NCBI GenBank assembly: GCA_018806915.1 | Contig: JAGKQI010000031.1 | Location: 372,001 to 436,000 of the forward strand | Direction of reading: 5' to 3' | Length of the DNA stretch: 64,000 bases | From: Phytophthora colocasiae | Taxonomy: Eukaryota; Oomycota; Peronosporomycetes; Peronosporales; Peronosporaceae | Translations under genes and position numbers: made by a program | The notes under the pieces: model-generated | Databases searched by the model: none | What the model saw: only the letters and a program-made list of their open reading frames with translations | What the model was told of the DNA's origin: nothing | Shown: in pieces, positions 19,824 through 28,796 of the stretch | Layout of the letters: the number at the start of each line of letters is the position of its first letter | Position numbering within the stretch: position 1 is the first letter of the stretch

Positions 19824-20090
19824 TTATACGATCAAGGCGGCGGTCGCAGCCATCGCCACCGTGAAGAGACCCGCAACACCAGCACTAGAAGCACTGTTGG
19901 AGCCTGATGCCGTGTCCTTGGCACCTGCAATGGTCGCGTAACCGGTCTTGCTGGAAGCACCTAAGATAACGTCAAGCGCGTCGTTGGAAACTTCCTCAGC
20001 AGTGTTCGAGTCCTCTTGTGGAACGCTTGAGACCATATCGAAGGTCATAACGGCGATGGCAGCGACGGCAAGGAATCGGAAGACTTGCAT
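19824..20090 (-). CDS. Small secreted protein with hydrophobic C-terminal tail
   Basis: An 88-residue protein with signal peptide MQVFRFLAVAAIAVMTFDMVSS, a short acidic middle (EDSNTAEEVSNDALD), then SGSNSASSAG and a hydrophobic tail (VAGLFTVAMAATAALIV) that looks like a GPI signal. It lacks the long Ser/Thr region of its neighbours but shares their general plan and orientation. An Inr-like TTGTCATTCTCAATTT (20121-20136) lies 31 bp upstream of the ATG. Function unknown. Confidence 0.7.
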   Translation of the reverse strand: MQVFRFLAVAAIAVMTFDMVSSVPQEDSNTAEEVSNDALDVILGASSKTGYATIAGAKDTASGSNSASSAGVAGLFTVAMAATAALIV

Positions 20091-20120
20091 CTTTCAGGCT
20101 TTAGTGGTGGTTGTCAGTGG

Positions 20121-20136
20121 AAATTGAGAATGACAA
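20121..20136 (-). promoter_or_regulatory. Inr-like element of the 88-residue secreted protein gene
   Basis: Minus-strand TTGTCATTCTCAATTT resembles the oomycete initiator, 31 bp before the ATG at 20090. Confidence 0.5.
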
Positions 20137-20645
20137 CGTACAGTAGGTGATGCACGAATGCAGCCGGAGTGGTGTCAACATTGGCTCGTTAACCTACGCT
20201 GCACATCCAACAGCTCCAGCATTTTGGTAAAAAGCCTTGGACTGCCTGGTCGATTGACACAACGGAGACGTCTCTGACTCGGCATTGCTTGGGCCAAGAG
20301 CGACTGCAGTTGCTGAAATGGACGGGCTGGTGTAGATTATGCCTTTATAGACCTTACTCATCACGAAGTCTCATGTCCGCAAGTGGAAGATCAGAAGGAG
20401 AAAACAAGATGTGCCATGACTGAGAGCCGCACACCGCAGGAAGAGTCAACACCGCGACTATCTATGATGGAAGGCTATCCACAATTAATTGCAATGCGTT
20501 TACTATTGGTTGAAATAAACAAATTCAATTTCAACCAACCGCATGTACATACCTCTCTCATTGGCTGAAAACCCCGCACCAACCAAACCTAGCAGCTCAA
20601 ATTCCACCCAGTCCATCAATTGTGTAGCATTTTTAGCAGGTCAAG
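20137..20645. other. Intergenic; probable RRS1 promoter, no gene recognised
   Basis: Contains two CCAAT-type boxes (ATTGGTTGA near 20503 and its near complement TCAACCAACC near 20533), forming an imperfect inverted repeat, and CTCATTGGCTGA near 20557, within 150 bp upstream of RRS1. Confidence 0.45.
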
Positions 20646-21614
20646 ATGGTCGTGAAGGCGTCGGAGATTGCGCCTGCTGCGTACGCGGAGGGCAACACCA
20701 GCAACGTGCAGAAGGAGGACGATCTGGTCTACGATTTGGGCAATTTGGCGGCTTTTGACACGCATCCGTTCGCCTACAAGAACGAGAAGGAGCTCGCTCT
20801 GCACGCCCGTGAGAATGTGCAGCTGTTGATCAACCACATCTTCGACCTGCCGCGTCAAATGTCGGATATGGGACCTTTGGCGCAATTGCCAGCTCCTGAG
20901 ACGGTTATTCCGCGTGAAAAACCGCTGCCGAAGCCGAAGGTGGAGACCAAGTGGGAGAAATTCGCCAAGGAGAAGGGTATTGACAAGCGCAAGAAGAGCC
21001 GCAAGACTTTCGATGAAACGACTGGAGAGTGGGGCCACACGTGGGGATACCAACGTGCTGGTGATGATATGAAGGACTGGGCGGTGGAAATGAAGGCTGG
21101 AGACATGGAGGACCCGTGGACGAAGCGTAAACAGGACAAGCGTGCTCGTGTCGACAAGAACTTGCGTGCACAGGCCAATAACCTCAAGCAGGGACGTGGC
21201 AAGCAGCTTGCTGGCATTGCCGGCCGCACACCTACTGGTATTCCAGTAGAGCTGATGAACACCGACGATGCTAAGGCTAAACAGCGTGGTAAGGAAGGCA
21301 CCAACAAAACTCTGGAGAAGGTGCAGTTCTCCACTGCTTCTATGGGCAAGTTCGACAAGATGCGTGAAGGTGAGTCGGAGCGCAAGGTCAAGGGCAAGCG
21401 TAACCACTTCTTGCCGACTACTGGTGCTGAGACCACCGAGAAGGAACGCAGTATGAACGCTCTGAAGCGCGTTCTGGGACGCGAGGAGAACGCCGGCAAG
21501 AACAAGGGCAAATCTTTTGATGATGAAGAGGAAGGTGAAGGTGGCAAGCGTAAGAAGAAGGGCAAAAAGCTGAAAAACTTCACCAAGGGTGCGACCAAGA
21601 AGCGACGGATGTAA
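20646..21614 (+). CDS. RRS1: Ribosome biogenesis regulatory protein RRS1
   Basis: A 322-residue intronless gene. RRS1 works in the nucleolus in assembly of the 60S subunit, recruiting 5S rRNP components (uL18, uL5) with RPF2. The diagnostic N-terminal region is present: DLGNLAAFDTHPF, then ARENVQLLINHIFDLP and the PLPKPKVETKWEKFAKEKGI block, followed by the conserved GEWGHTWGYQRAGD stretch. The C terminus is very basic (KKKGKKLKNFTKGATKKRRM), as expected for a nucleolar protein. Length fits the family. The opposite-strand ORF of 298 codons is a shadow. It converges with the selenoprotein K homologue. Confidence 0.95.
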   Translation: MVVKASEIAPAAYAEGNTSNVQKEDDLVYDLGNLAAFDTHPFAYKNEKELALHARENVQLLINHIFDLPRQMSDMGPLAQLPAPETVIPREKPLPKPKVETKWEKFAKEKGIDKRKKSRKTFDETTGEWGHTWGYQRAGDDMKDWAVEMKAGDMEDPWTKRKQDKRARVDKNLRAQANNLKQGRGKQLAGIAGRTPTGIPVELMNTDDAKAKQRGKEGTNKTLEKVQFSTASMGKFDKMREGESERKVKGKRNHFLPTTGAETTEKERSMNALKRVLGREENAGKNKGKSFDDEEEGEGGKRKKKGKKLKNFTKGATKKRRM

Positions 21615-21763
21615 GCTTTAGCCGTTGCCAGGTTTGATGAGAGGTGACGTGGGACACTGATACAGTAGATCGCTTCACTCTTCATAGAGATCACATAATA
21701 TATGCTGCATGTCGAGCCAAAAGCACTCTCTTCTTCCTCATGTACGTTCATATCAACTCCAGT

Positions 21764-22266
21764 TTAGCCACAGCAGCCTCCCCCCACTGCACAGCAACAG
21801 CTCAAAATGTAAGTTCATGATGAACATCATTCCTTCATACAACCACACTTACTCGGCATGTTGATAGTGCCACGGTGGTTCACTCCGCCCATTCGACGTG
21901 GGCCTCCACCACCGTTACCACCCAGTCCACGGTTCGAAGCCGATCCACGGCTGATGTTGCTGTTGGGACGCGTCGCAGTCGATGGATCCTGTATATTATA
22001 ACACAAACAACAGTGAATTCCTGGTTGCAATGTGAAGACATCTCATACACACACGACTCACCGAGAAGATCGATGTAACACTGTCCAAAATTGCAACACC
22101 AAGTGTAAAATTCAGTACAATCTATTACATGTAGTTCATTTCGTTGAAATTCTGCTACGTACAAGAGTCCAACGAAGTTGACAACACCCCAGATCATGTC
22201 CGTCACAATAGACAGACGCCAGGGCGAGCGCTTAGCCACCACGTCGCCTCCAGACACGTAAGTCAT
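21764..22266 (-). CDS. Selenoprotein K homologue with Cys in place of Sec (four exons)
   Basis: Exons at 22266-22163, 22080-22062, 21988-21853 and 21786-21764, all with GT-AG introns, give 93 residues. SelK is a small ER membrane protein involved in ER stress handling and calcium-related signalling. The N terminus MTYVSGGDVVAKRSPWRLS matches the family (MVYI...SPWRLS), followed by one membrane helix (about residues 19-41), a Gly-rich cytosolic tail with GGGGPRRMGGVNH, and the end MGGGCCG. In animals this end carries selenocysteine (GGUG); here the aligned codon is TGC. The last exon is only 23 nt. Splice sites were placed by eye. Confidence 0.85.
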
Positions 22267-22437
22267 CGCAATACCTTTCTCGAAAAAAAATATTTTTTTG
22301 GGAACCGACGCTTCAGAGCATTTAGTTGTCTGTGTCATATCATGTAATCGTTTCATTTAGTACCTTTAGTGTTGACCATCACTCCTACTCCTTATCCTTT
22401 TTGTGTGGCCAAAACGCAAGGAAACAAGTGGACAAAA

Positions 22438-22833
22438 ATGTCGATGGCAATGGGCTTGGCGCGTGTCTTCGGATGCAGCGCTACGACGTCTGTGCGTGTG
22501 GGGGCCAAGTCCGAAGGTGTGTACAGTTTTTCCCGTCGTTGGGCCACCAAGAAGGCCGGCGGTTCCACTAAGAACGGCCGTGATTCCGAGTCCAAGCGTC
22601 TGGGCGTCAAGAAATTCGGCGGCGAGAGCGTCTTGGCCGGAAACATCATCATCCGCCAGCGCGGCACCAAGTACCACCCCGGAACGGGCGTGGGTCTCGG
22701 CAAGGACCACACGATCTTCGCCACACGCGATGGCTTTGTGCGTTTCTGGTACAATGTGCCCAAGAAGCGCCAGGAAGTGTCGGTCAAGGCCACTCGTGAA
22801 GTGCAGCGTGCTGTGGCTACAAGCAGCGCTTAG
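22438..22833 (+). CDS. Mitochondrial ribosomal protein bL27
   Basis: A 131-residue component of the large mitoribosomal subunit whose N-terminal tail lies near the peptidyl transferase centre. The start was set at [11 protein letters not shown] because the following 25-35 residues look like a mitochondrial presequence (Arg, Ser, no acids). The bL27 core begins [19 protein letters not shown] and continues [10 protein letters not shown] and [25 protein letters not shown], all strongly conserved. An upstream in-frame extension to 22369 is unlikely to be used. It is divergent from the selenoprotein K gene, with 171 bp between start codons. Confidence 0.93.
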   Translation: MSMAMGLARVFGCSATTSVRVGAKSEGVYSFSRRWATKKAGGSTKNGRDSESKRLGVKKFGGESVLAGNIIIRQRGTKYHPGTGVGLGKDHTIFATRDGFVRFWYNVPKKRQEVSVKATREVQRAVATSSA

Positions 22834-22926
22834 AGGGAGATACAGTATAGGCAGATGGAGAGATTTTTTTTCTTAATTCAGTGAAGATTTCCTTCGACTG
22901 TACGTTGCAGAGTTTGAAGAAGTGAT

Positions 22927-23178
22927 TCACAAGTGTCTTGGATTGAGATCGTCTACTACGTGCTCGATAATGATCGGCTGCTCGTGAGGCTTGGGGGCCG
23001 GGGAGGAATATTGACTGTCGTGAGGACGTCGGGGGTCGTTGGTGTAGCTCTGTGTGCTGGATACAAACCGAGCGGAGAGCTGGTCGTGCACGCAGGAAGC
23101 TAAGACGGGGCTGATTAAGATTAGAGCGCAGAACACGCTCACTTGTAGCAGATAGATCATCTCTCTAGTCTTGGACAA
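22927..23178 (-). CDS. Small secreted protein resembling the N terminus of leishmanolysin (GP63)
   Basis: An 83-residue ORF that starts MSKTREMIYLLQVSVFCALI, a signal peptide cut probably after VLA. The mature start SCVHDQLSARF resembles the CIHDEL segment near the start of leishmanolysin-like metalloproteases of oomycetes and trypanosomatids, and PIIIEHVVDDLNP fits the following region. The text then meets a stop, so the zinc-protease domain is absent. Either this is a truncated relic or a separate small secreted protein. No protease activity is possible from what is seen. Confidence 0.5.
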   Translation of the reverse strand: MSKTREMIYLLQVSVFCALILISPVLASCVHDQLSARFVSSTQSYTNDPRRPHDSQYSSPAPKPHEQPIIIEHVVDDLNPRHL

Positions 23179-23778
23179 TTGCCAACACGTGGGAGTCTAT
23201 ATCTGGGTCATGCTGCAGTACAGCTTGCTCTGCAAAAGAGTTTACATAGTACGATGAAGCAAAGTATTTAAATCAAAGGATCCATCCGAAAAGGTTAGCT
23301 CAATTCCTTCTTTTTGCTCAACATTAGCCAAAGCAAAAGCACACTGCGGAATATCGGAATATTGCCGAAACAAGAATCAATAATCTTAACAGCAAGAGCA
23401 TTTCCTGCATAAAGATTCAGTCATGTACATCTATCCATCTTTGCATCGATGTTTCCGTGTAAACGGCAGCGAATACATGGTTCAGTAGTGAAGTTTTCCC
23501 CTGAAGCAAACCATCAAGAGAATCACTGCTCACTTCCAGCACCATCGGAAAGTCGACGCAAGATTGACTGGCCCATCCGCGGCAGCACAGACAAATCCAG
23601 CCGGTGCCGATCAGGGACGGTTTTGACTCAGTTTCACTATTGGTCCATCGCAATTCCGACGCTTATGTAGAAGCAGCTGGCAATTTCCCATAGTAAAAGC
23701 GTCTACAGGATGGCAACCCCACGCTGGGCACAAGTGCATTCGTGAACTTGCTAACTTACCAACGCAGAAACAGCGAGA
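23179..23778. other. No gene recognised
   Basis: Spacer upstream of the temptin-like gene; AT-rich around 23250-23420. No coding signal supported. Confidence 0.5.
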
Positions 23779-24378
23779 ATGAAGAGCTCAGTAGTCGCGA
23801 CGCTGACTGTGGGCCTCATGGTGGGCCCCTCGACTGTGCAGGGCTACGCCAAGTACGTGAAGCTCGTCCCGAACGGAGGAAACGTGCCCGACAACTCGAA
23901 CATTGGCCATTTAGACCCAGCAGGAGAGACTGGGCTCAGTGACTTCGGAAAGGCATTTTCTACGGCCGGCAATGCGTGGAACACGGCGCTGTGCCAGTTA
24001 GACACAGATGGAGATGGCTACACGAACGGACAGGAGCTTGGAGATCCGTGCTGTACCTGGACATCGAGTAACACTGCAGGGCTCGTCACTGACGGCGTGA
24101 GTGACCCGTCGGACGCTACCAAAACCCCCACAAGCAGCGCACTGAAAGCAGGTTGTTCCAGTGGTGGCACTTCCACGAATACGAGTAGTGGGGACTCAAT
24201 TGGCGACGTTGTTGGCACGGTGGCACCTGCAGGGGGGGATACAGGTGAAATGCCGCCTGATGACGACGAGAACGACGACGATGAGAGTGCCGTGCTGACT
24301 GCTGGTGCCTCTATGACGACTATTAGCAGAGTGGCAATGGGTCTAGCTGCGGTTATTGCTGCTGCGGTGGCATTTTAA
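23779..24378 (+). CDS. Temptin-like secreted Cys protein, probable GPI anchor
   Basis: A 199-residue protein: signal peptide (MKSSVVATLTVGLMVGPSTVQG), then a temptin-type domain (AKYVKLVPNGGNVPD, LDPAGETGLSDFG, WNTALCQLDTDGDGYTNGQELGDPC) with the EF-hand-like Asp-rich loop and a Cys pattern usual in temptin-like proteins of oomycetes and molluscs. A Ser/Thr and acidic linker (DDDENDDDE) and a hydrophobic tail (GLAAVIAAAVAF) suggest GPI attachment. Probably a cell-surface adhesion or recognition protein; in molluscs temptin is a pheromone partner, but no such role is claimed here. No intron. Confidence 0.85.
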   Translation: MKSSVVATLTVGLMVGPSTVQGYAKYVKLVPNGGNVPDNSNIGHLDPAGETGLSDFGKAFSTAGNAWNTALCQLDTDGDGYTNGQELGDPCCTWTSSNTAGLVTDGVSDPSDATKTPTSSALKAGCSSGGTSTNTSSGDSIGDVVGTVAPAGGDTGEMPPDDDENDDDESAVLTAGASMTTISRVAMGLAAVIAAAVAF

Positions 24379-24716
24379 ATGGAGAGGAGCTGCATGTTGA
24401 CTCGGTGTTCGTGCGGTCGGACTGTACGACCGTGTTTAACGTTAACGAAAGTATTTTGCTAAAGTTGTCCAGTGGAGTTGCTGTATTATGTGTACAATTC
24501 CCAGGCGAGATGCTGCCTCTTGTTGTTAGGTTCCTTCTTCAAAGAGTTTAGCACGATAGCCAACGCAATCCAGTGCTGAAAGGAGAAAGCGAGACGTCGT
24601 GGAATTGAAGAAAACTATAAGCAAACACGTTTCGGTGGAGACGGCGTCCATTCCCTGCTCTGTTGGAAGCTTGAAACCCCGTAATCAGCTTAACTGGCAA
24701 CAGTTTCTCTCTCAAC
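24379..24716. other. No gene recognised
   Basis: Converging 3' regions of the temptin-like and SNARE genes; nothing else seen. Confidence 0.5.
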
Positions 24717-25228
24717 TTAATTGGGCGACGGAATCACGAACACGATGATCAAAATCACCACCAGCACCGCGATCACACCATATAACTTGCAAGCCTGTTT
24801 CAGAATAATCCCAAACGTCACTTCACTTAAACTCTACAACCACTTGATGAAGTAATCAAACTTACCTTCTTCTTGCGGGCGTTAACCTCCCGTGCCGCTT
24901 GCTCCTCTCTTGAAATGTCTTGAGTAGCATTGTCCATTCGCTTTAGGACAAAAGGCAACAATTGCAACATTATCGTCAGTTTCCTTTGTCTCTGCCAGTA
25001 AGATACAACACGTTTAAACATTTTAAACACACGTACGTTGCCAATATCATCGATCATGATGTTCTGCTCCACGACTTCGCCATTAATAGCGTGCGCCTGG
25101 TTCTTGAGGCCCACGACGCCGCCGTGGATTTGGTCCAGCAGTGCGTCCTGTCGCGCCTGGTCATCCGCGCGACGGCGGTCGAACTGCTGCTGGTCCATGT
25201 TGCGGTAGTTCTCTTCGTCACGGGGCAT
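24717..25228 (-). CDS. Qc-SNARE, syntaxin-8/Bet1-like (three exons)
   Basis: Exons 25228-25037, 24940-24866 and 24794-24717 join with GT-AG introns to 114 residues. SNAREs drive membrane fusion in the endomembrane system. The start is MPRDEENYRNMDQQQF; an upstream in-frame stretch is leader. One SNARE motif spans about residues 25-85 with heptads ending in VVEQNIMIDDIGNRMDNATQ, which includes the zero-layer Gln (EQN). A basic ARKKK precedes a C-terminal membrane anchor (VIAVLVVILIIVFVIP). There is no N-terminal domain, as in short Qc-SNAREs. Assignment to syntaxin 8 rather than Bet1 or SFT1 type is tentative. Confidence 0.85.
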
Positions 25229-25888
25229 TGTTCTGTGTGCTTTAAAGGTACGGCGAAGGTCTCTCGCAGTGAAGAGAAGGCGAAATTGGAGTCCTTCGCT
25301 TTCTATCGCTCGAGATGACGGCAGAGATCGGCGGCTGGCTGGCTTCTTTTGTGTGCGACACAAAGTAGCGTGTCCCACATAATTTGGGTATAATTCAGTT
25401 CAAGAGCACAAGAGCGAATTGTTGCTGGCCAAGTGTTTGCAACATGCACGTTGCAGCGGCTTGGTCGAATTGCAGGTGGCATCAAGGAAGGCTGGTGGTG
25501 ATGCCGATGAAATATACACCAAAATGGGTTATTTACATGTAGTGAAAATCCACCACTTCCAGGCTAGAAGTTCCAGCTACGTATGTCAATATCAATTTGC
25601 TGGGCAAGTTGCGAGTTTTTACAACTGCTGCACTTTGGACTCGACACTAAAAAACTTCCGTCTTCGGAGCTGCCAACCATCACAATCCTCGCTTTGTTTC
25701 TCCATGAGTAACGAATGCAGCGCGTGTTGACAACATTCATTGGTTTGGAGACTTGAGAGATCAATCGATAGTTATTGCATGGGATCATCAATACAGACAA
25801 CGACACAAAAACACGGGCCAAACAGGCCACAGTACAATGCGCTGATTGGGTAATACAGAGTTCAAGGAAAGTATAAAAAATCCATTTA
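25229..25888. other. No gene recognised
   Basis: Short ORFs only. The stretch lies between the SNARE gene promoter and a transposase fragment. Confidence 0.45.
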
Positions 25889-26209
25889 TTAAACTGTCAT
25901 TGATTCAACCCTAGGAATAGCTGTCTGGAAGCTACGAATTACTAGCTCGTCCGAAAACTCTTCCCACGCCTTGATTGTATCCTTGATAGCTTTAAGACGT
26001 TTTTCAGGAGCAGAGAGGCTCTTTGTAGAAGTAAAGCAACCTCTAATCCGTGCTTTTAGTGGTCCCATTACCCCGACGTCCAGTGGCTGGCAAACAGAAG
26101 TGCTTTTGGGGGGTAAAGGGACCACAGTAGCGCAGGACTCTTCCGCGGCAACTCGCACACCTTGCTCGGACACATGGCTCTCAAAGTTGTCCAGATAGCA
26201 CCATTGCAT
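25889..26209 (-). pseudogene. Fragment of a pogo/Tc5-type DDE_1 transposase
   Basis: About 106 codons resemble the C-terminal part of the DDE_1 superfamily endonuclease domain: YLDNFESHVS (second catalytic Asp region), then VVPLPPKSTSVCQPLDVGVMGPLK, the hallmark segment. The DNA-binding N terminus and first catalytic Asp are absent, so it cannot be active. No terminal repeats were found around it. Confidence 0.75.
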
Positions 26210-26544
26210 TATTCAGTGTCAAACGATGCGAACGGATTTCAATCTCGACATCTCAGGTCTTGAAGGCTACTTGGTGCAGCTTGAAGGTCGGATTAATTTG
26301 AGTCTGTATCGCTGAAAATCTTCAGTTTGTGCTGTTGCCATCCATGTGGCATTGTCCGGGTATAGACTCGCTGTCTGCACCAATTGTCCGCCCTGTCGTG
26401 CCCAGCACGCTCATGATATGATTGATCGAGTGTCGCACTGTCGAAAGCGCGTGCACTCTGCTCCAATGCCGCCATTGTCCAATTTGACTACCCGAGACTC
26501 GTTCGGTCATCCCTTCTACAACCAGAAGACTCCATCCACCACCA
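26210..26544. other. No gene recognised
   Basis: Region upstream of the mucin-like gene at 26545; no other coding signal. Confidence 0.45.
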
Positions 26545-27168
26545 ATGCAGGTTCTTCGTGTAACCATCGCGTGCGCTCTAGCTGTCAGTGCCACCTTGGC
26601 ACAGGACGTCACTTACGTCACGGCATCCCCCGTCACTTCTTCATCCACTAGCGCTGTGAGCTCTAGCTCGGGTTCGAACACCGAAGAAAACTTCGACAAC
26701 TCGGACGACACACTCCTCACCAGCAGCAGCAATAGCAACAGTAACAGCAACAGCGCGGCTAGTGCCAACTCGGAGACGGACGACACTCTGTTCAACGTGT
26801 TCGGCAGCACAACCGGGACGGTCGAAGCCGGAAGCTCTTCCAGTGACATCAGCATCACCGGTAGTGCTGAATCTGCAGTGGACGATGCCACCGTCGGGTC
26901 TGTGGATGCGGGTAGCACGACGGTCGGTAGCTCCAGCATCGACAGTGACGTGACAATCACCAGCAGTTCGGCCTCAGCCTCTGCTGGTTCAACGGGGTCG
27001 TCTTCTGCGTCTAAAACCTCAAGCTCGAGCAGTACTGCGTCGGCGTCGGCTTCGGCTTCTTCGACGGCTGCGTCTTCCTCCTCGGGATCCAGCAGCGCTT
27101 CGTCGATTGCCACCTCGTTCACCGCAGCTGTGGCTAGCGTCGTCGTTGCCGGTGCTTACTTCTTGTAG
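26545..27168 (+). CDS. Secreted Ser-rich (mucin-like) protein, probable GPI anchor
   Basis: A 207-residue protein with signal peptide MQVLRVTIACALAVSATLAQ and a long Ser/Thr/Asn-rich region with runs such as SSSNSNSNSNSAAS and interspersed acids (EENFDNSDD), a Ser/Ala stretch (SSSTASASASASSTAAS) and a hydrophobic tail (FTAAVASVVVAGAYFL). The terminal GAYFL is shared with the family at 16-19 kb, so it is likely a distant paralogue on the other strand. It would be heavily O-glycosylated. No intron. Confidence 0.85.
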   Translation: MQVLRVTIACALAVSATLAQDVTYVTASPVTSSSTSAVSSSSGSNTEENFDNSDDTLLTSSSNSNSNSNSAASANSETDDTLFNVFGSTTGTVEAGSSSSDISITGSAESAVDDATVGSVDAGSTTVGSSSIDSDVTITSSSASASAGSTGSSSASKTSSSSSTASASASASSTAASSSSGSSSASSIATSFTAAVASVVVAGAYFL

Positions 27169-28147
27169 ACAACTTGGAGTTATGCGTAAGCCATGAATAA
27201 TGCAAACTTCTTGATCGCTTGATCCCTCAGCATTGCTTACGCGGATGCCAGCAGACACTCAAATCTCACAGCACAGTTCTTCAACATGAACTTGATCTTG
27301 AACCTACATTCCGCTCGATTGTCAATGCCTGGATCCATCACCACGTACATGCACAGATGCCTGCCTCTCTGGAAGTTCTTCCTCTTGTGTAAAGGATCTA
27401 AAAGGCTTTTGGTGGTGAGCACCATAAGGTAGAACGAACACTGCGAAGGCCGCACACGAGTGGGATGACGGCGATGTAATGATCCATGTGCAATGCACAT
27501 GTGCACGTCCCCCGTATCAGAGTTCCAGCAGCTCATGGACAATCGAATGCATTTCCAGTCTTCCACACAATTTGGTCCGATGAAGATCGGTTATCGCCAA
27601 TGCCATTGCCATTGCCATTGGCATTGCCATCGGCACCCATTGCCGGTACGTTGTAGGTAGCGCTCAATGAGGGTGAAAGGTCGAGTCTAACGTGTCCAGC
27701 GCCTTCGGCTTCCTCGTGGCAACGAGTTGGGCAAAGTTTTACGTTGAAGAAGCAACGAGCAACATTACTAAGGCATTCGGGGTGCAAGTGACAAAGTGTC
27801 ACGCACAGATGTCAGATCTCGACATCCACACTTGGGAATGGCAAAATGGCGGCAAGAATGACATCAACGCAAGTACAATTTAAGCGCGTTGCTGTGCCAA
27901 CAGCCTTGGCATGGTCACCGAGTACTAAGCAAGCAAAGTAGAAAACCCCCATAGCCCTCCAACACCAGCTTGGGTAAGACCTGGACAATAGAGCTTGCCA
28001 CCCCACTCTTTGATGGCCTAGGGTGATGGGAGCAGTTGCAGTGGCTGAATACCCTCCTGGACACCTACACTCGAACACCCCGAAGCTTCCCGCACGTGAA
28101 GGTTCCTGCCGCCACTCGACGTGCGCAATGATCAGCTCCAATGTGGA
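27169..28147. other. No gene recognised; short GCCATT repeat
   Basis: About 1 kb without a supported gene. A hexamer repeat (GCCATT, about four units with variants) lies at 27601-27630. A minus-strand ORF over it encodes an Asn/Gly-rich stretch but has no other support. Confidence 0.45.
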
Positions 28148-28163
28148 GTTCATTCCGGAATTC
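28148..28163 (+). promoter_or_regulatory. Inr-like element of the elicitin-like gene
   Basis: GTTCATTCCGGAATTC resembles the oomycete Inr and ends 36 bp before the ATG at 28200, which supports that ATG over the upstream in-frame ones. Confidence 0.5.
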
Positions 28164-28199
28164 ACTTCCTATCTCCCAAGTCGACCGACCAATTCAACC

Positions 28200-28796
28200 A
28201 TGTCCAGCTCCAGCTCCATCGCCACTTGCAGCTCTACTACGCTCAGCTCTCTGTTGACGAACGCAAACATCCAGCAATGCTCCACGGACTCCGGTTACCA
28301 GTTCACCGCTGCTTCGATCCCCACGCAGGATGTCATTGACCTCATGTGCGCGTCCTCTTCCTGCCGCAGTTTGCTGGCCGATGCACAGGCTCTAGACCTG
28401 TCGGAGTGCATCCTTCCAGTGGGTGACAACATCCGTCTATTGGCCGACCTGATCGACTACGTGCCGCCCCGTTGCCCTTCGGCTTCGGGCAGTGCCACTG
28501 CTGGATCCACCAGCACGACCACGTCGGTCACCGCTTCGTCCACGAGTGGGAACGACACCAGTGCGTCTGGGACTGTGACGGTCCCGTCCTCAGGTGCGTC
28601 CACGGCATCTTCGGCGTCGCAGGCCATTGCACCAACCACTGCGCCGTCCGACGTGTCGTCTGGGTCCACGGCCGCATCGGCTTCTTCTTCGACTGCTTCG
28701 TCGTCGTCGGGCTCCAGCGCTGCGTCGCCGGTTGGCCGTGCGCTCAGCGTCATGTCGCTCGGAGCGCTCGCCGTCGTCACCTACTTCCTGTAGACG
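28200..28796 (+). CDS. Elicitin-like protein with Ser/Thr-rich tail and GPI-type signal
   Basis: The frame reads about 197 residues from ATG 28200 to the stop near 28793. Residues about 9-95 form an elicitin domain: ATCSSTTLSSLL, QQCSTDSGYQF, LMCASSSCRSLL, LSECILPV, VPPRC, with six cysteines in elicitin order (C3-C4 spacing of 4 and C4-C5 of 14 as in the family; C1-C2 shorter). Elicitins bind sterols and are recognised by plants. A Ser/Thr/Ala linker and a hydrophobic tail (ALSVMSLGALAVVTYFL) follow, as in elicitin-like proteins with GPI anchors. Oddly, no signal peptide is visible: MSSSSSIATC starts almost directly at the domain. A missed upstream exon or a damaged 5' end is possible. Confidence 0.8.

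Noticed and set aside
20855..21751. Long minus-strand ORF (298 codons) over RRS1
   Set aside because: Fully overlaps the conserved RRS1 gene, is Ser/Leu/Arg-rich with no domain, and mirrors its codon structure.
27533..27802. Minus-strand ORF with Asn/Gly repeat
   Set aside because: Its only striking part is the GCCATT hexamer repeat; no start context, domain or splice partner found.
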